A stretch of 64,000 nucleotides of DNA, taken from NCBI GenBank assembly GCA_043228905.1, contig JBHGNT010000010.1, positions 13,888,001 through 13,952,000 of the forward strand, given 5' to 3'. Below the pieces are notes generated by a model. That model had not been told where the DNA came from. It saw only the letters and a program-made list of their open reading frames with translations, and did no database searches. A program made the position numbers and the translations under genes. This DNA is from Azolla caroliniana. Taxonomy: Eukaryota > Polypodiophyta. This document shows, in pieces, positions 33,578 through 45,343 of the stretch. Positions within the stretch are counted from its first letter, which is position 1; every line of letters starts with the position of its first letter.

Positions 33578-34600
33578 ATAGTATCCTTTGCGCGCACTGA
33601 AAGTTTTCAACCGTAGGCTGTGACATGAATCGACTAGTTAGGCTGACTGGATAACTAAGATCAAGCCGAATAATCGTCAGATAGATAAGGCTTTCGACAA
33701 TCTGTCGTAATCGTGTCAGGTTGCATGCCTTACCCAAATCTCGGCGAAGCTTGAAGGTTTTGTCCAAAGGGGTCAAGATGGGCTTACAATTTGCCATCCC
33801 GAACTTGAAGAGCATACGCCTTCGGGGGTATGGATCACTTCGATCCCGAGGAAGTAATGAAGGTCTCCGAGATCCTTCATTTCAAATGATGCCGCAAGCT
33901 GAGACTTCACGCAGCGGATTTCGTCAAGGTCGGCACCAGCGATGACTAAATCATCAACGTACAAGAGTAGGCTGACTGGTCCATATTGTCCTTGCCGAAA
34001 AAATAGAGAAGAGTTCGATTTCGACGACGCAAACCCCATCCTACGCAAGTACTGCGTAATCTTTGCGTTCCAAGCTCGCGGGGCTTGCTTTAGTTCATAC
34101 AAGGATTTCTTCAATCGGCAAACTGCCGAGGTGTTTTGTTCGGATAGAAATCCGGGGGCTGTACCATGTACACCTGTTCCTCAAGATCACCTTGCAGGAA
34201 CGCGTGCTTTACATCCATTTGATGTAGGTGCCACCCCTTTTCCGCTGCTACCGCGACCAAAACACGAACGGTCGTCATCTTCGCGACAGGCACGAAGGTC
34301 TCGTCATAGTCCATGCCATGCTTCTGCGCATAGCCTTTTGTTACTAAACGGGCCTTGTAGAGATTGATGGAGCCGTTCGTGTTGTGTTTCACTTTATACA
34401 CCCATCGGCAGCCGATCGGCTTCACACCCTTCGGTGCATCAACCAGGTCCCATGTCTCGTTCTGCATTAAGGCGTGCATCTCTTCCTCCATTGCGAAACG
34501 CCAATTTGCGTCTTTCGCCGCTTCTACGTACCTCTCCGGCTCACGCACTTCCGCCACTCGCGTCATGTACACGTAATGGTGCGCCATGTACTCAATATAC
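33578..34600 (-). pseudogene. copia-B reverse transcriptase
   Basis: Read from 34587: M-A-H-H-Y-V-Y, then [37 protein letters not shown], active site L-L-Y-V-D-D-L-V-I (near 33960), and I-Y-L-T-I. Frames change near 34115 and 33800. The catalytic aspartates are retained. Copia-C separates this from RNase H. Confidence 0.9.
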
Positions 34601-35545
34601 CCGTATCTCTTTACGGGGTTCTTCTAGCGGGTAGATCGGCGTAATTCGTGATTACCCGATTTCACGACTTGTTCGGCTGATTTTGACCTCTTCCGTGGAG
34701 GTTCCTTCTCGACTGGCTTGATGTCAGATTCGCTTCGAACTGACTCAACACTACCGAAATCGTATTCCGGTGTCTTCTTCTTGCCCTTCTCCTTGCACAT
34801 AAACTGTCACCTCGGTTCCTTACGCGGGGACATTACGGCCGAGTCTCCACTACTCGCCGTGTCATCATCTGGTTGGCCATCTCGGCCCAACACCTCATTC
34901 GGCCCGCTTAGCTGAAATGAGATCGGACTCTCTCTCAGAGCTCCAATTTTGTCATCGTGCGGAGGCATTTCAGCCTCACTGATTTCTTCTTCAGAAATCG
35001 GATTGGAAGTGAGGTCCGAAGTCGGAGGCAATTACCAGGACGCGGACTCGTCAAACACAATGTCGCGGCTCACATGCGCTTGTTTGGTGCGTGGGTTATA
35101 ACACTTATAAACCTTCTGCTCCTCCGAATAGCTGACCAAGATACAGTTCTCGGCTTTCGCGTCCAACTTCCTCTGTTTCTCCTTCAGCACGTAGCATATA
35201 CACGATGCTGCCGAAAATCCTCAAGTGTGCCAAGTTCGGTTTCTTCCCGAAGTACAGCTCATGTGACGACAATCCTCCATTAGCAGAAGTTCGATTCTGT
35301 AGGTAGATGGCCGTCTTTACCACTTCAGCCCAATAGAATTTTGGCATATGCTTCTCTTCAAGCATTGCCCTGGCCTCTTCTTCAATTGTCCGATTCTTCC
35401 GCTCGGCCACGCCGTTCTGCTGCGGTGTGTATCTACACAAGAATTCGCATCGAATTCCCTCCTTCTGTAGATAACATGTGAACTGGTCGGAGAAGTACTG
35501 CTTCCCGCCATCGGACCATAGGCATTTGATCTTACGCCCCATTTC
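34601..35545 (-). pseudogene. copia-B integrase C-terminal half and acidic linker to RT
   Basis: From 35542: G-R-K-I-K-C-L-W-S-D-G-G-K-Q-Y-F and Q-N-G-V-A-E-R-K-N-R, with the second catalytic Asp and the Glu of the core. Then Y-F-G-K-K-P-N-L-A-H-L-R-I-F-G-S (the typical copia segment after the core). A low-complexity linker in broken frames reaches RT at 34600. A frameshift near 35540 separates it from the upstream half. Confidence 0.85.
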
Positions 35546-37078
35546 CCTTCAGGAAACATGCGAAGACGTCGCTCTTCTTCTCAATCATGCATGCCCATGT
35601 GTGCCGAGTGAAGTCATCAATGAAGGTTACAAAGTAACGGCTTCCACCAAGACTCATGTTTTGTGTCGAACCCCACACATCCGAATGGATCAAATCCAGT
35701 GGACTTCGACTACAATTACACTCATTTGGGAATCGAAGTCGGTGTTGTTTTCCCATCTGACAAGCTTCACAGACTTGGCCATTCCGGCCACGAAATTTCG
35801 GCAACCCGAAAACAATGTTCTTCGTCTGCTTTTCACGAAGCTGTGGGAAATTTACGTGGCCGAACCGCTTGTGCCACAGGTCGATATCCGACTCGAGCCT
35901 TTGTCCTTTCGCGTACAACACAGTTCCGGCTTGATTAGTGTCGAGGATAAACATCCTCCCTTCACAGGGCCCTTGCGCGATCACTTTGCCTTCATGTTCG
36001 ATGAAGCAGCCGAGATGCGTGAATCGAGCTTGCATACCTTGGTCAACGATCTTTCCGACCGACACAAGGTTCTTTGTTATTGTTGGGACGTGCATTACAT
36101 TCATTAGCTTCCCTTTCTGCCCAATGTGGCTGAGGGGGACTTCGCCGACATGTTCGATGGTATGCAGAGTGTCATCGCCGGTTTCGACCATTCCTCGTGA
36201 TTCCGGCTTCTCCAAGTATGAGAACCATTCCTCATGGCTCGTCATATGATTTGACGCTCCGGAATCCACATACCACACCTCACTCGATTTCGAGGTGTTC
36301 ACGGCCATTGAATTGGCTTTATGCTTCATTACAAAGGCTGGGCCCGATTTGTTTCCGGCTCGTTCAGAGCCTTCTGTGTAGTGCAATCTCTGACGCCTAT
36401 ATGCGTCTTTTCGGCCCGATTCGGCTTTGTCTGAATCAGCTCTCTTTTTCGAGCACTCGCTCTCCTTGTGGCCTTTCTTGCCACAGTACCAGCATTCCGA
36501 TGAAGTCTTCTCTTGCCGTGTTCTAGCGCCGCCATGACTCCCCTTGCTTGCGGAGGGTACGGAATTGCTTCCGGCATCTCGATTATGCCGTACATTCTGC
36601 TCTTTTTGGCCGCCCCCATTGTGCGCCGATCCACCTCATCCACTACGACCATGGGGCCTATCATCCTCCGTGTAAAGCATCTTGCCATCGCCGTGCGCAC
36701 TCGTCCACGCACCTGCGTGGTTTTCTTCTACGAGCAACATTGACTGAAGCTCGAAAAATGAAGGCATAATCTCCCTCGTGTAGACTACCGTTCGGAAAGG
36801 TCCAAAGTTTGACACCAAGCCACCAAGACAAACCTGCACCATTTCATCTTCCTCGACGTTCACGTTCACGGAGGCAAGGGACTCGCAGATTTCTTTGATC
36901 TTGGTGGTGTAATCAGCAACCGACATATCTCTTTGTTGTACATTGCTGAGATCCTATCTGAGCTGCATCTTTCTGGCCGTTGTGCTGGCGGCGAAAATCC
37001 TTTTGAGATTTGCCCATGCGTCCTTCGCCATCTTGGCATCCCGAATATAGCTTAGAAGTTGATCACTCACACAGGATG
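35532..37078 (-). pseudogene. copia-B gag (5'-deleted), protease and integrase N-terminal half
   Basis: Read from 37078 (codons for C-V-S-D-Q-L-L-S-Y-I-R-D-A-K), Gag lacks about 65 N-terminal residues compared with copia-C because the array abuts here. It contains D-M-S-V-A-D-Y-T-T-K-I-K-E-I and Q-V-C-L-G-G-L, and a zinc knuckle C-W-Y-C-G-K-K-G-H-K-E-S-E-C near 36480. Protease W-Y-V-D-S-G-A-S-N-H-M is near 36270. The integrase zinc domain (H-K-R-F-G-H...C-E-A-C-Q) and D-L-I-H-S-D-V-W-G follow to 35532. Stops occur near 36952 and 36637. Confidence 0.9.
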
Positions 37079-37717
37079 TGTGAAAGTGTTTTTAGAATTA
37101 AAGGTATTGAAGTCTACAAAAATATAAGGTATGGAGCATTCACACCCGAAGGCCAAGAACACGAGCTAAGGTTTCAAGTATAAGTCAAACTAAAAGCAAG
37201 AAAGATGGAGAAAAGTCAAAGAAGAAAAAAACGGGCCACCAAAATACAGTCTACAACGAACGACCATAACTCATTCGTTTGGAAGCCAAATATAATGTGC
37301 AAATATGGGTTAGAAAGCTTATGACGAGAGCTATCCGTAGCTTTTTAAAACTCTAAATTTGGAACATGGATGAGGGAGATATGACGATTAGAAGATCGTT
37401 GTGTCATAGCTAAGAATAGGAGATGGAAAAGCTCTAAAAAAAGCGTGGAAAAGAAAGCAAGCGAAACTTATCTACTAGAGGAGAACTTCATATAAAGCAA
37501 GAAGAGTGAGGTGGTGAGGAGAGCTTTTTTCTTGTGATGTTTTTCTTGCCTATTCATGTAGTGCGTTTTTCTAGTGATCAATTCATCCTTGTAGGCTTGA
37601 GTTTATGTATCTTCTTTCTCTTGTTTCTATGATCATCACTCCTTATTAATATATCTTTGTAGATTTGGGTTTCTATATCTTCCTTCTCTCTCTTTTCTAT
37701 CATCATCTCTCTTTTCA
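37079..37717 (+). repeat. array LTR 1
   Basis: It is 639 bp, from TGTGAAAGTG to CTCTCTTTTCA. TATAAA is at 37491-37496. It differs from LTRs 2-5 at two sites by my reading (37247 C against T; 37263 A against C). Confidence 0.9.
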
Positions 37718-37814
37718 TTTTTGGCGCTCCAGGGAGGGTCGATCCTTTCTGTATAACGGGAGGAACGGTTGTCCACTAATTGATGGTTGGATCTACCGAT
37801 TCATCATCAAACTA

Positions 37815-39275
37815 ATGGCAAGATATGGAGTTCGCGATGCGACAGATCTACGAAGAGAACTTTTCCAATTGCGTATGGTTTCACCAATGTGCTACCTCGA
37901 GTATGAGAAGACGTTTTTGGATATATGGTCCACTTGGATTGGACTTGTTGGAGGCGTTGAAGATGTATACTTCAAGATGGAAAGATTCAAAGCAGGGCTA
38001 GATCCATATTTTCAATATGAAGTGCATATGAAGTACCCAAGGTCTTTCCATGATTTGCTTCGAGTATGTCAAAGTTATGATCAACAATTGAAGAAGTTGT
38101 TATTCGGTGAAGCATATGGAGTATCGGCGTCATATACCATAAATCCAAGCTATAATAATTGTGGATCGGTCATGAGCCAACAACCAGCCTACTTGCAATG
38201 TCCGATTCAACAGGTTCCCTCATATCATTATTCTAATTTTTGGAGTTATAATGATGTCTATGAAGGTGATTCCAGAGACAATGAAGAAGAGGTGATGAAT
38301 GTGGAGTCCCCCCATCTAGTTCATGAGGACAACCATGATATAAAGAATGATGATGTGAAAGACGAATCTAAGGAGATTGTTATGAGAAGCGATGTTATGG
38401 ATGGTGATGCCAATGTACATCATGTTGAGGACATTATTGATACAACAAGCGATATGGTGGTTGATGATGAATATGTGCAAGATGAAATGGAAGATATGAC
38501 AAAAGAAGTTGTTGATGGTGAAGTACCCACAACGAAGTTGCAAGATGAAGAAGGTAACCTAGAAGTGATAGCTGGAGATTGGCTTTTGGAGATCAATGCG
38601 TGTAAGGAAGCATTGGTAAGTGCCAAGTTGCAGTGTATGAAGGTGTTCGTGCATGATTTATGTTTTGGATTTGCATTGAGTAGCAACAAAGTTATGTGGG
38701 CATCAACTCTTCAACAACAATTTGATCAAGAGAAAAGAGAATTACTTGCAATGCATGATTGGAGTATCATGAACTTATCACCATCAAAGGATCCACCACA
38801 ACTAATCAAATGTATAAAGGAGAAGGAATCATCTATCGACAATAGCAATCAAGAAGAGGAAAGCATAACAATTGATGAATCTTCATGGGATAGGGAAAAC
38901 AAATCATTCCACATGGTGTCTAAGGAGGAAGAAGAAGTCATTGAAGAGAAAAGCATTATCACCTTGGAGAAGATGATTTCAAGCTATATCCAAGGAGAAG
39001 AGCATCTAAGGTTTAGTTCTTTTCTTTTTGAGTTTCCAAAATTACTCATAAATGTCTATTCACATATAAAAGGAGAAGGTTGCTTCAAAGACCTTATCAA
39101 ATTGAAGGTACCAATTGCCCAAACTCTTCAAGAATCTAAGGTTGTGCAAAAGAAAGATAATAAAGCATTGTTACAAGAGAGTTTCATTTATCATATGGAG
39201 AATTTGAAGTTTGTCTCACTTATTGTGGTTGTTCCAAAGGAGAAAGACGTCAACTTCCAACCCTTGAATGATTAA
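37815..39275 (+). CDS. array unit 1: Gag-like protein fused to an RT remnant
   Basis: The 486 residues are counted from the first ATG after the primer site; the frame is open further upstream into the LTR (37665) but that part is unlikely to be translated. Residues 1-110 resemble Retrotrans_gag (L-R-R-E-L-F-Q-L-R; F-L-D-I-W-S-T-W; F-K-A-G-L-D-P-Y-F-Q-Y-E-V; L-L-R-V-C-Q-S-Y-D). A long acidic middle follows (many D/E). Near the end, S-L-I-V-V-V-P-K-E and F-Q-P-L-N-D match the start of gypsy RT. No zinc knuckle, protease or polymerase is present. Probably non-autonomous; whether Gag still functions is unknown. Confidence 0.75.
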   Translation: MARYGVRDATDLRRELFQLRMVSPMCYLEYEKTFLDIWSTWIGLVGGVEDVYFKMERFKAGLDPYFQYEVHMKYPRSFHDLLRVCQSYDQQLKKLLFGEAYGVSASYTINPSYNNCGSVMSQQPAYLQCPIQQVPSYHYSNFWSYNDVYEGDSRDNEEEVMNVESPHLVHEDNHDIKNDDVKDESKEIVMRSDVMDGDANVHHVEDIIDTTSDMVVDDEYVQDEMEDMTKEVVDGEVPTTKLQDEEGNLEVIAGDWLLEINACKEALVSAKLQCMKVFVHDLCFGFALSSNKVMWASTLQQQFDQEKRELLAMHDWSIMNLSPSKDPPQLIKCIKEKESSIDNSNQEEESITIDESSWDRENKSFHMVSKEEEEVIEEKSIITLEKMISSYIQGEEHLRFSSFLFEFPKLLINVYSHIKGEGCFKDLIKLKVPIAQTLQESKVVQKKDNKALLQESFIYHMENLKFVSLIVVVPKEKDVNFQPLND

Positions 39276-39575
39276 ACCAAACGAGATTTATTTTTGCTTC
39301 CTTTTCGAGATGAGATTCTAGATGAAATGGTCATACATACAAAACAAGGTAATGTGAAGAATGTGGTGTGCCAAGAAGAAAGTCATGTTGATGAAGCAAA
39401 GATCGACGTAATTCAAAATATGACAATTCTGACAAGTATCGAAGCTTTAAAGGTATTTGTACAAAAGGTTCGCTCGCTTGAAAGATTTATTCATATGTTA
39501 ACATGCTTACTTCTATCAAGAGTTATGTATCACATAGACCTACTTCTGTTTGGAAAGTTGATGAAGATATACTAA
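39276..39575 (+). pseudogene. array unit 1: in-frame RT remnant after the stop
   Basis: The same frame continues after the TAA: T-K-R-D-L-F-L-L-P-F-R-D-E-I-L-D-E-M resembles the gypsy RT motif around the typical P-L-P-F-x-D. About 80 unrecognised residues and a stop follow. The expected V-A-G-H-E and F-L-D segments are absent, so RT is truncated. The same sequence recurs in the other three units (42031-42330, 44786-45085, 47541-47840). Confidence 0.6.
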
Positions 39576-39833
39576 TTGTTGTAACCTCTTTCTTTGTGTT
39601 GACAAGGAGAAAGATGGTGATGGCAATTGTCAATGTGTATGTGTGTGTGTTTAGAAGTGTGAGGTTTTTCCTATCGACTAGCGGGGGTTTTATTCACATA
39701 GTTTGTTTCTTTTCTATTTATTTTCTCCTTCTTTGTCTATAGCCATGAATAAGACGAAGGAGAACCTTTAGTTTTATTAGTAGCTTAGGGTTCACCATAA
39801 ATGGTTCACCAAAAAGCAAGGGGGAGGGCTAAA

Positions 39834-40472
39834 TGTGAAAGTGTTTTTAGAATTAAAGGTATTGAAGTCTACAAAAATATAAGGTATGGAGCATTCACAC
39901 CCGAAGGCCAAGAACACGAGCTAAGGTTTCAAGTATAAGTCAAACTAAAAGCAAGAAAGATGGAGAAAAGTCAAAGAAGAAAAAAACGGGCCACCAAAAT
40001 ATAGTCTACAACGAACGCCCATAACTCATTCGTTTGGAAGCCAAATATAATGTGCAAATATGGGTTAGAAAGCTTATGACGAGAGCTATCCGTAGCTTTT
40101 TAAAACTCTAAATTTGGAACATGGATGAGGGAGATATGACGATTAGAAGATCGTTGTGTCATAGCTAAGAATAGGAGATGGAAAAGCTCTAAAAAAAGCG
40201 TGGAAAAGAAAGCAAGCGAAACTTATCTACTAGAGGAGAACTTCATATAAAGCAAGAAGAGTGAGGTGGTGAGGAGAGCTTTTTTCTTGTGATGTTTTTC
40301 TTGCCTATTCATGTAGTGCGTTTTTCTAGTGATCAATTCATCCTTGTAGGCTTGAGTTTATGTATCTTCTTTCTCTTGTTTCTATGATCATCACTCCTTA
40401 TTAATATATCTTTGTAGATTTGGGTTTCTATATCTTCCTTCTCTCTCTTTTCTATCATCATCTCTCTTTTCA
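39834..40472 (+). repeat. array LTR 2 (shared)
   Basis: It acts as the 3' LTR of unit 1 and the 5' LTR of unit 2. I see no difference from LTRs 3-5. Confidence 0.9.
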
Positions 40473-40569
40473 TTTTTGGCGCTCCAGGGAGGGTCGATCC
40501 TTTCTGTATAACGGGAGGAACGGTTGTCCACTAATTGATGGTTGGATCTACCGATTCATCATCAAACTA

Positions 40570-42030
40570 ATGGCAAGATATGGAGTTCGCGATGCGACAG
40601 ATCTACGAAGAGAACTTTTCCAATTGCGTATGGTTTCACCAATGTGCTACCTCGAGTATGAGAAGACGTTTTTGGATATATGGTCCACTTGGATTGGACT
40701 TGTTGGAGGCGTTGAAGATGTATACTTCAAGATGGAAAGATTCAAAGCAGGGCTAGATCCATATTTTCAATATGAAGTGCATATGAAGTACCCAAGGTCT
40801 TTCCATGATTTGCTTCGAGTATGTCAAAGTTATGATCAACAATTGAAGAAGTTGTTATTCGGTGAAGCATATGGAGTATCGGCGTCATATACCATAAATC
40901 CAAGCTATAATAATTGTGGATCGGTCATGAGCCAACAACCAGCCTACTTGCAATGTCCGATTCAACAGGTTCCCTCATATCATTATTCTAATTTTTGGAG
41001 TTATAATGATGTCTATGAAGGTGATTCCAGAGACAATGAAGAAGAGGTGATGAATGTGGAGTCCCCCCATCTAGTTCATGAGGACAACCATGATATAAAG
41101 AATGATGATGTGAAAGACGAATCTAAGGAGATTGTTATGAGAAGCGATGTTATGGATGGTGATGCCAATGTACATCATGTTGAGGACATTATTGATACAA
41201 CAAGCGATATGGTGGTTGATGATGAATATGTGCAAGATGAAATGGAAGATATGACAAAAGAAGTTGTTGATGGTGAAGTACCCACAACGAAGTTGCAAGA
41301 TGAAGAAGGTAACCTAGAAGTGATAGCTGGAGATTGGCTTTTGGAGATCAATGCGTGTAAGGAAGCATTGGTAAGTGCCAAGTTGCAGTGTATGAAGGTG
41401 TTCGTGCATGATTTATGTTTTGGATTTGCATTGAGTAGCAACAAAGTTATGTGGGCATCAACTCTTCAACAACAATTTGATCAAGAGAAAAGAGAATTAC
41501 TTGCAATGCATGATTGGAGTATCATGAACTTATCACCATCAAAGGATCCACCACAACTAATCAAATGTATAAAGGAGAAGGAATCATCTATCGACAATAG
41601 CAATCAAGAAGAGGAAAGCATAACAATTGATGAATCTTCATGGGATAGGGAAAACAAATCATTCCACATGGTGTCTAAGGAGGAAGAAGAAGTCATTGAA
41701 GAGAAAAGCATTATCACCTTGGAGAAGATGATTTCAAGCTATATCCAAGGAGAAGAGCATCTAAGGTTTAGTTCTTTTCTTTTTGAGTTTCCAAAATTAC
41801 TCATAAATGTCTATTCACATATAAAAGGAGAAGGTTGCTTCAAAGACCTTATCAAATTGAAGGTACCAATTGCCCAAACTCTTCAAGAATCTAAGGTTGT
41901 GCAAAAGAAAGATAATAAAGCATTGTTACAAGAGAGTTTCATTTATCATATGGAGAATTTGAAGTTTGTCTCACTTATTGTGGTTGTTCCAAAGGAGAAA
42001 GACGTCAACTTCCAACCCTTGAATGATTAA
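40570..42030 (+). CDS. array unit 2: Gag-like protein fused to an RT remnant
   Basis: The 486-residue translation is identical to unit 1 (37815-39275), with the same acidic middle and C-terminal RT remnant. Complete identity over coding and spacer sequence points to recent amplification of the unit, or to an assembly duplication. Confidence 0.75.
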   Translation: MARYGVRDATDLRRELFQLRMVSPMCYLEYEKTFLDIWSTWIGLVGGVEDVYFKMERFKAGLDPYFQYEVHMKYPRSFHDLLRVCQSYDQQLKKLLFGEAYGVSASYTINPSYNNCGSVMSQQPAYLQCPIQQVPSYHYSNFWSYNDVYEGDSRDNEEEVMNVESPHLVHEDNHDIKNDDVKDESKEIVMRSDVMDGDANVHHVEDIIDTTSDMVVDDEYVQDEMEDMTKEVVDGEVPTTKLQDEEGNLEVIAGDWLLEINACKEALVSAKLQCMKVFVHDLCFGFALSSNKVMWASTLQQQFDQEKRELLAMHDWSIMNLSPSKDPPQLIKCIKEKESSIDNSNQEEESITIDESSWDRENKSFHMVSKEEEEVIEEKSIITLEKMISSYIQGEEHLRFSSFLFEFPKLLINVYSHIKGEGCFKDLIKLKVPIAQTLQESKVVQKKDNKALLQESFIYHMENLKFVSLIVVVPKEKDVNFQPLND

Positions 42031-42588
42031 ACCAAACGAGATTTATTTTTGCTTCCTTTTCGAGATGAGATTCTAGATGAAATGGTCATACATACAAAAC
42101 AAGGTAATGTGAAGAATGTGGTGTGCCAAGAAGAAAGTCATGTTGATGAAGCAAAGATCGACGTAATTCAAAATATGACAATTCTGACAAGTATCGAAGC
42201 TTTAAAGGTATTTGTACAAAAGGTTCGCTCGCTTGAAAGATTTATTCATATGTTAACATGCTTACTTCTATCAAGAGTTATGTATCACATAGACCTACTT
42301 CTGTTTGGAAAGTTGATGAAGATATACTAATTGTTGTAACCTCTTTCTTTGTGTTGACAAGGAGAAAGATGGTGATGGCAATTGTCAATGTGTATGTGTG
42401 TGTGTTTAGAAGTGTGAGGTTTTTCCTATCGACTAGCGGGGGTTTTATTCACATAGTTTGTTTCTTTTCTATTTATTTTCTCCTTCTTTGTCTATAGCCA
42501 TGAATAAGACGAAGGAGAACCTTTAGTTTTATTAGTAGCTTAGGGTTCACCATAAATGGTTCACCAAAAAGCAAGGGGGAGGGCTAAA

Positions 42589-43227
42589 TGTGAAAGTGTT
42601 TTTAGAATTAAAGGTATTGAAGTCTACAAAAATATAAGGTATGGAGCATTCACACCCGAAGGCCAAGAACACGAGCTAAGGTTTCAAGTATAAGTCAAAC
42701 TAAAAGCAAGAAAGATGGAGAAAAGTCAAAGAAGAAAAAAACGGGCCACCAAAATATAGTCTACAACGAACGCCCATAACTCATTCGTTTGGAAGCCAAA
42801 TATAATGTGCAAATATGGGTTAGAAAGCTTATGACGAGAGCTATCCGTAGCTTTTTAAAACTCTAAATTTGGAACATGGATGAGGGAGATATGACGATTA
42901 GAAGATCGTTGTGTCATAGCTAAGAATAGGAGATGGAAAAGCTCTAAAAAAAGCGTGGAAAAGAAAGCAAGCGAAACTTATCTACTAGAGGAGAACTTCA
43001 TATAAAGCAAGAAGAGTGAGGTGGTGAGGAGAGCTTTTTTCTTGTGATGTTTTTCTTGCCTATTCATGTAGTGCGTTTTTCTAGTGATCAATTCATCCTT
43101 GTAGGCTTGAGTTTATGTATCTTCTTTCTCTTGTTTCTATGATCATCACTCCTTATTAATATATCTTTGTAGATTTGGGTTTCTATATCTTCCTTCTCTC
43201 TCTTTTCTATCATCATCTCTCTTTTCA
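42589..43227 (+). repeat. array LTR 3 (shared)
   Basis: 639 bp, shared between units 2 and 3; same T and C variants as LTR 2. Confidence 0.9.
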
Positions 43228-43324
43228 TTTTTGGCGCTCCAGGGAGGGTCGATCCTTTCTGTATAACGGGAGGAACGGTTGTCCACTAATTGATGGTTGG
43301 ATCTACCGATTCATCATCAAACTA

Positions 43325-44785
43325 ATGGCAAGATATGGAGTTCGCGATGCGACAGATCTACGAAGAGAACTTTTCCAATTGCGTATGGTTTCACCAATGT
43401 GCTACCTCGAGTATGAGAAGACGTTTTTGGATATATGGTCCACTTGGATTGGACTTGTTGGAGGCGTTGAAGATGTATACTTCAAGATGGAAAGATTCAA
43501 AGCAGGGCTAGATCCATATTTTCAATATGAAGTGCATATGAAGTACCCAAGGTCTTTCCATGATTTGCTTCGAGTATGTCAAAGTTATGATCAACAATTG
43601 AAGAAGTTGTTATTCGGTGAAGCATATGGAGTATCGGCGTCATATACCATAAATCCAAGCTATAATAATTGTGGATCGGTCATGAGCCAACAACCAGCCT
43701 ACTTGCAATGTCCGATTCAACAGGTTCCCTCATATCATTATTCTAATTTTTGGAGTTATAATGATGTCTATGAAGGTGATTCCAGAGACAATGAAGAAGA
43801 GGTGATGAATGTGGAGTCCCCCCATCTAGTTCATGAGGACAACCATGATATAAAGAATGATGATGTGAAAGACGAATCTAAGGAGATTGTTATGAGAAGC
43901 GATGTTATGGATGGTGATGCCAATGTACATCATGTTGAGGACATTATTGATACAACAAGCGATATGGTGGTTGATGATGAATATGTGCAAGATGAAATGG
44001 AAGATATGACAAAAGAAGTTGTTGATGGTGAAGTACCCACAACGAAGTTGCAAGATGAAGAAGGTAACCTAGAAGTGATAGCTGGAGATTGGCTTTTGGA
44101 GATCAATGCGTGTAAGGAAGCATTGGTAAGTGCCAAGTTGCAGTGTATGAAGGTGTTCGTGCATGATTTATGTTTTGGATTTGCATTGAGTAGCAACAAA
44201 GTTATGTGGGCATCAACTCTTCAACAACAATTTGATCAAGAGAAAAGAGAATTACTTGCAATGCATGATTGGAGTATCATGAACTTATCACCATCAAAGG
44301 ATCCACCACAACTAATCAAATGTATAAAGGAGAAGGAATCATCTATCGACAATAGCAATCAAGAAGAGGAAAGCATAACAATTGATGAATCTTCATGGGA
44401 TAGGGAAAACAAATCATTCCACATGGTGTCTAAGGAGGAAGAAGAAGTCATTGAAGAGAAAAGCATTATCACCTTGGAGAAGATGATTTCAAGCTATATC
44501 CAAGGAGAAGAGCATCTAAGGTTTAGTTCTTTTCTTTTTGAGTTTCCAAAATTACTCATAAATGTCTATTCACATATAAAAGGAGAAGGTTGCTTCAAAG
44601 ACCTTATCAAATTGAAGGTACCAATTGCCCAAACTCTTCAAGAATCTAAGGTTGTGCAAAAGAAAGATAATAAAGCATTGTTACAAGAGAGTTTCATTTA
44701 TCATATGGAGAATTTGAAGTTTGTCTCACTTATTGTGGTTGTTCCAAAGGAGAAAGACGTCAACTTCCAACCCTTGAATGATTAA
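43325..44785 (+). CDS. array unit 3: Gag-like protein fused to an RT remnant
   Basis: Translation is identical to units 1, 2 and 4. See 37815-39275 for the domains. Confidence 0.75.
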   Translation: MARYGVRDATDLRRELFQLRMVSPMCYLEYEKTFLDIWSTWIGLVGGVEDVYFKMERFKAGLDPYFQYEVHMKYPRSFHDLLRVCQSYDQQLKKLLFGEAYGVSASYTINPSYNNCGSVMSQQPAYLQCPIQQVPSYHYSNFWSYNDVYEGDSRDNEEEVMNVESPHLVHEDNHDIKNDDVKDESKEIVMRSDVMDGDANVHHVEDIIDTTSDMVVDDEYVQDEMEDMTKEVVDGEVPTTKLQDEEGNLEVIAGDWLLEINACKEALVSAKLQCMKVFVHDLCFGFALSSNKVMWASTLQQQFDQEKRELLAMHDWSIMNLSPSKDPPQLIKCIKEKESSIDNSNQEEESITIDESSWDRENKSFHMVSKEEEEVIEEKSIITLEKMISSYIQGEEHLRFSSFLFEFPKLLINVYSHIKGEGCFKDLIKLKVPIAQTLQESKVVQKKDNKALLQESFIYHMENLKFVSLIVVVPKEKDVNFQPLND

Positions 44786-45343
44786 ACCAAACGAGATTTA
44801 TTTTTGCTTCCTTTTCGAGATGAGATTCTAGATGAAATGGTCATACATACAAAACAAGGTAATGTGAAGAATGTGGTGTGCCAAGAAGAAAGTCATGTTG
44901 ATGAAGCAAAGATCGACGTAATTCAAAATATGACAATTCTGACAAGTATCGAAGCTTTAAAGGTATTTGTACAAAAGGTTCGCTCGCTTGAAAGATTTAT
45001 TCATATGTTAACATGCTTACTTCTATCAAGAGTTATGTATCACATAGACCTACTTCTGTTTGGAAAGTTGATGAAGATATACTAATTGTTGTAACCTCTT
45101 TCTTTGTGTTGACAAGGAGAAAGATGGTGATGGCAATTGTCAATGTGTATGTGTGTGTGTTTAGAAGTGTGAGGTTTTTCCTATCGACTAGCGGGGGTTT
45201 TATTCACATAGTTTGTTTCTTTTCTATTTATTTTCTCCTTCTTTGTCTATAGCCATGAATAAGACGAAGGAGAACCTTTAGTTTTATTAGTAGCTTAGGG
45301 TTCACCATAAATGGTTCACCAAAAAGCAAGGGGGAGGGCTAAA

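Noticed and set aside
38316-38689. Minus-strand ORFs of 75 and 89 residues repeated in each array unit
   Set aside because: They lie opposite the acidic part of the Gag-like ORF and recur only because the unit is repeated; no independent coding signal.
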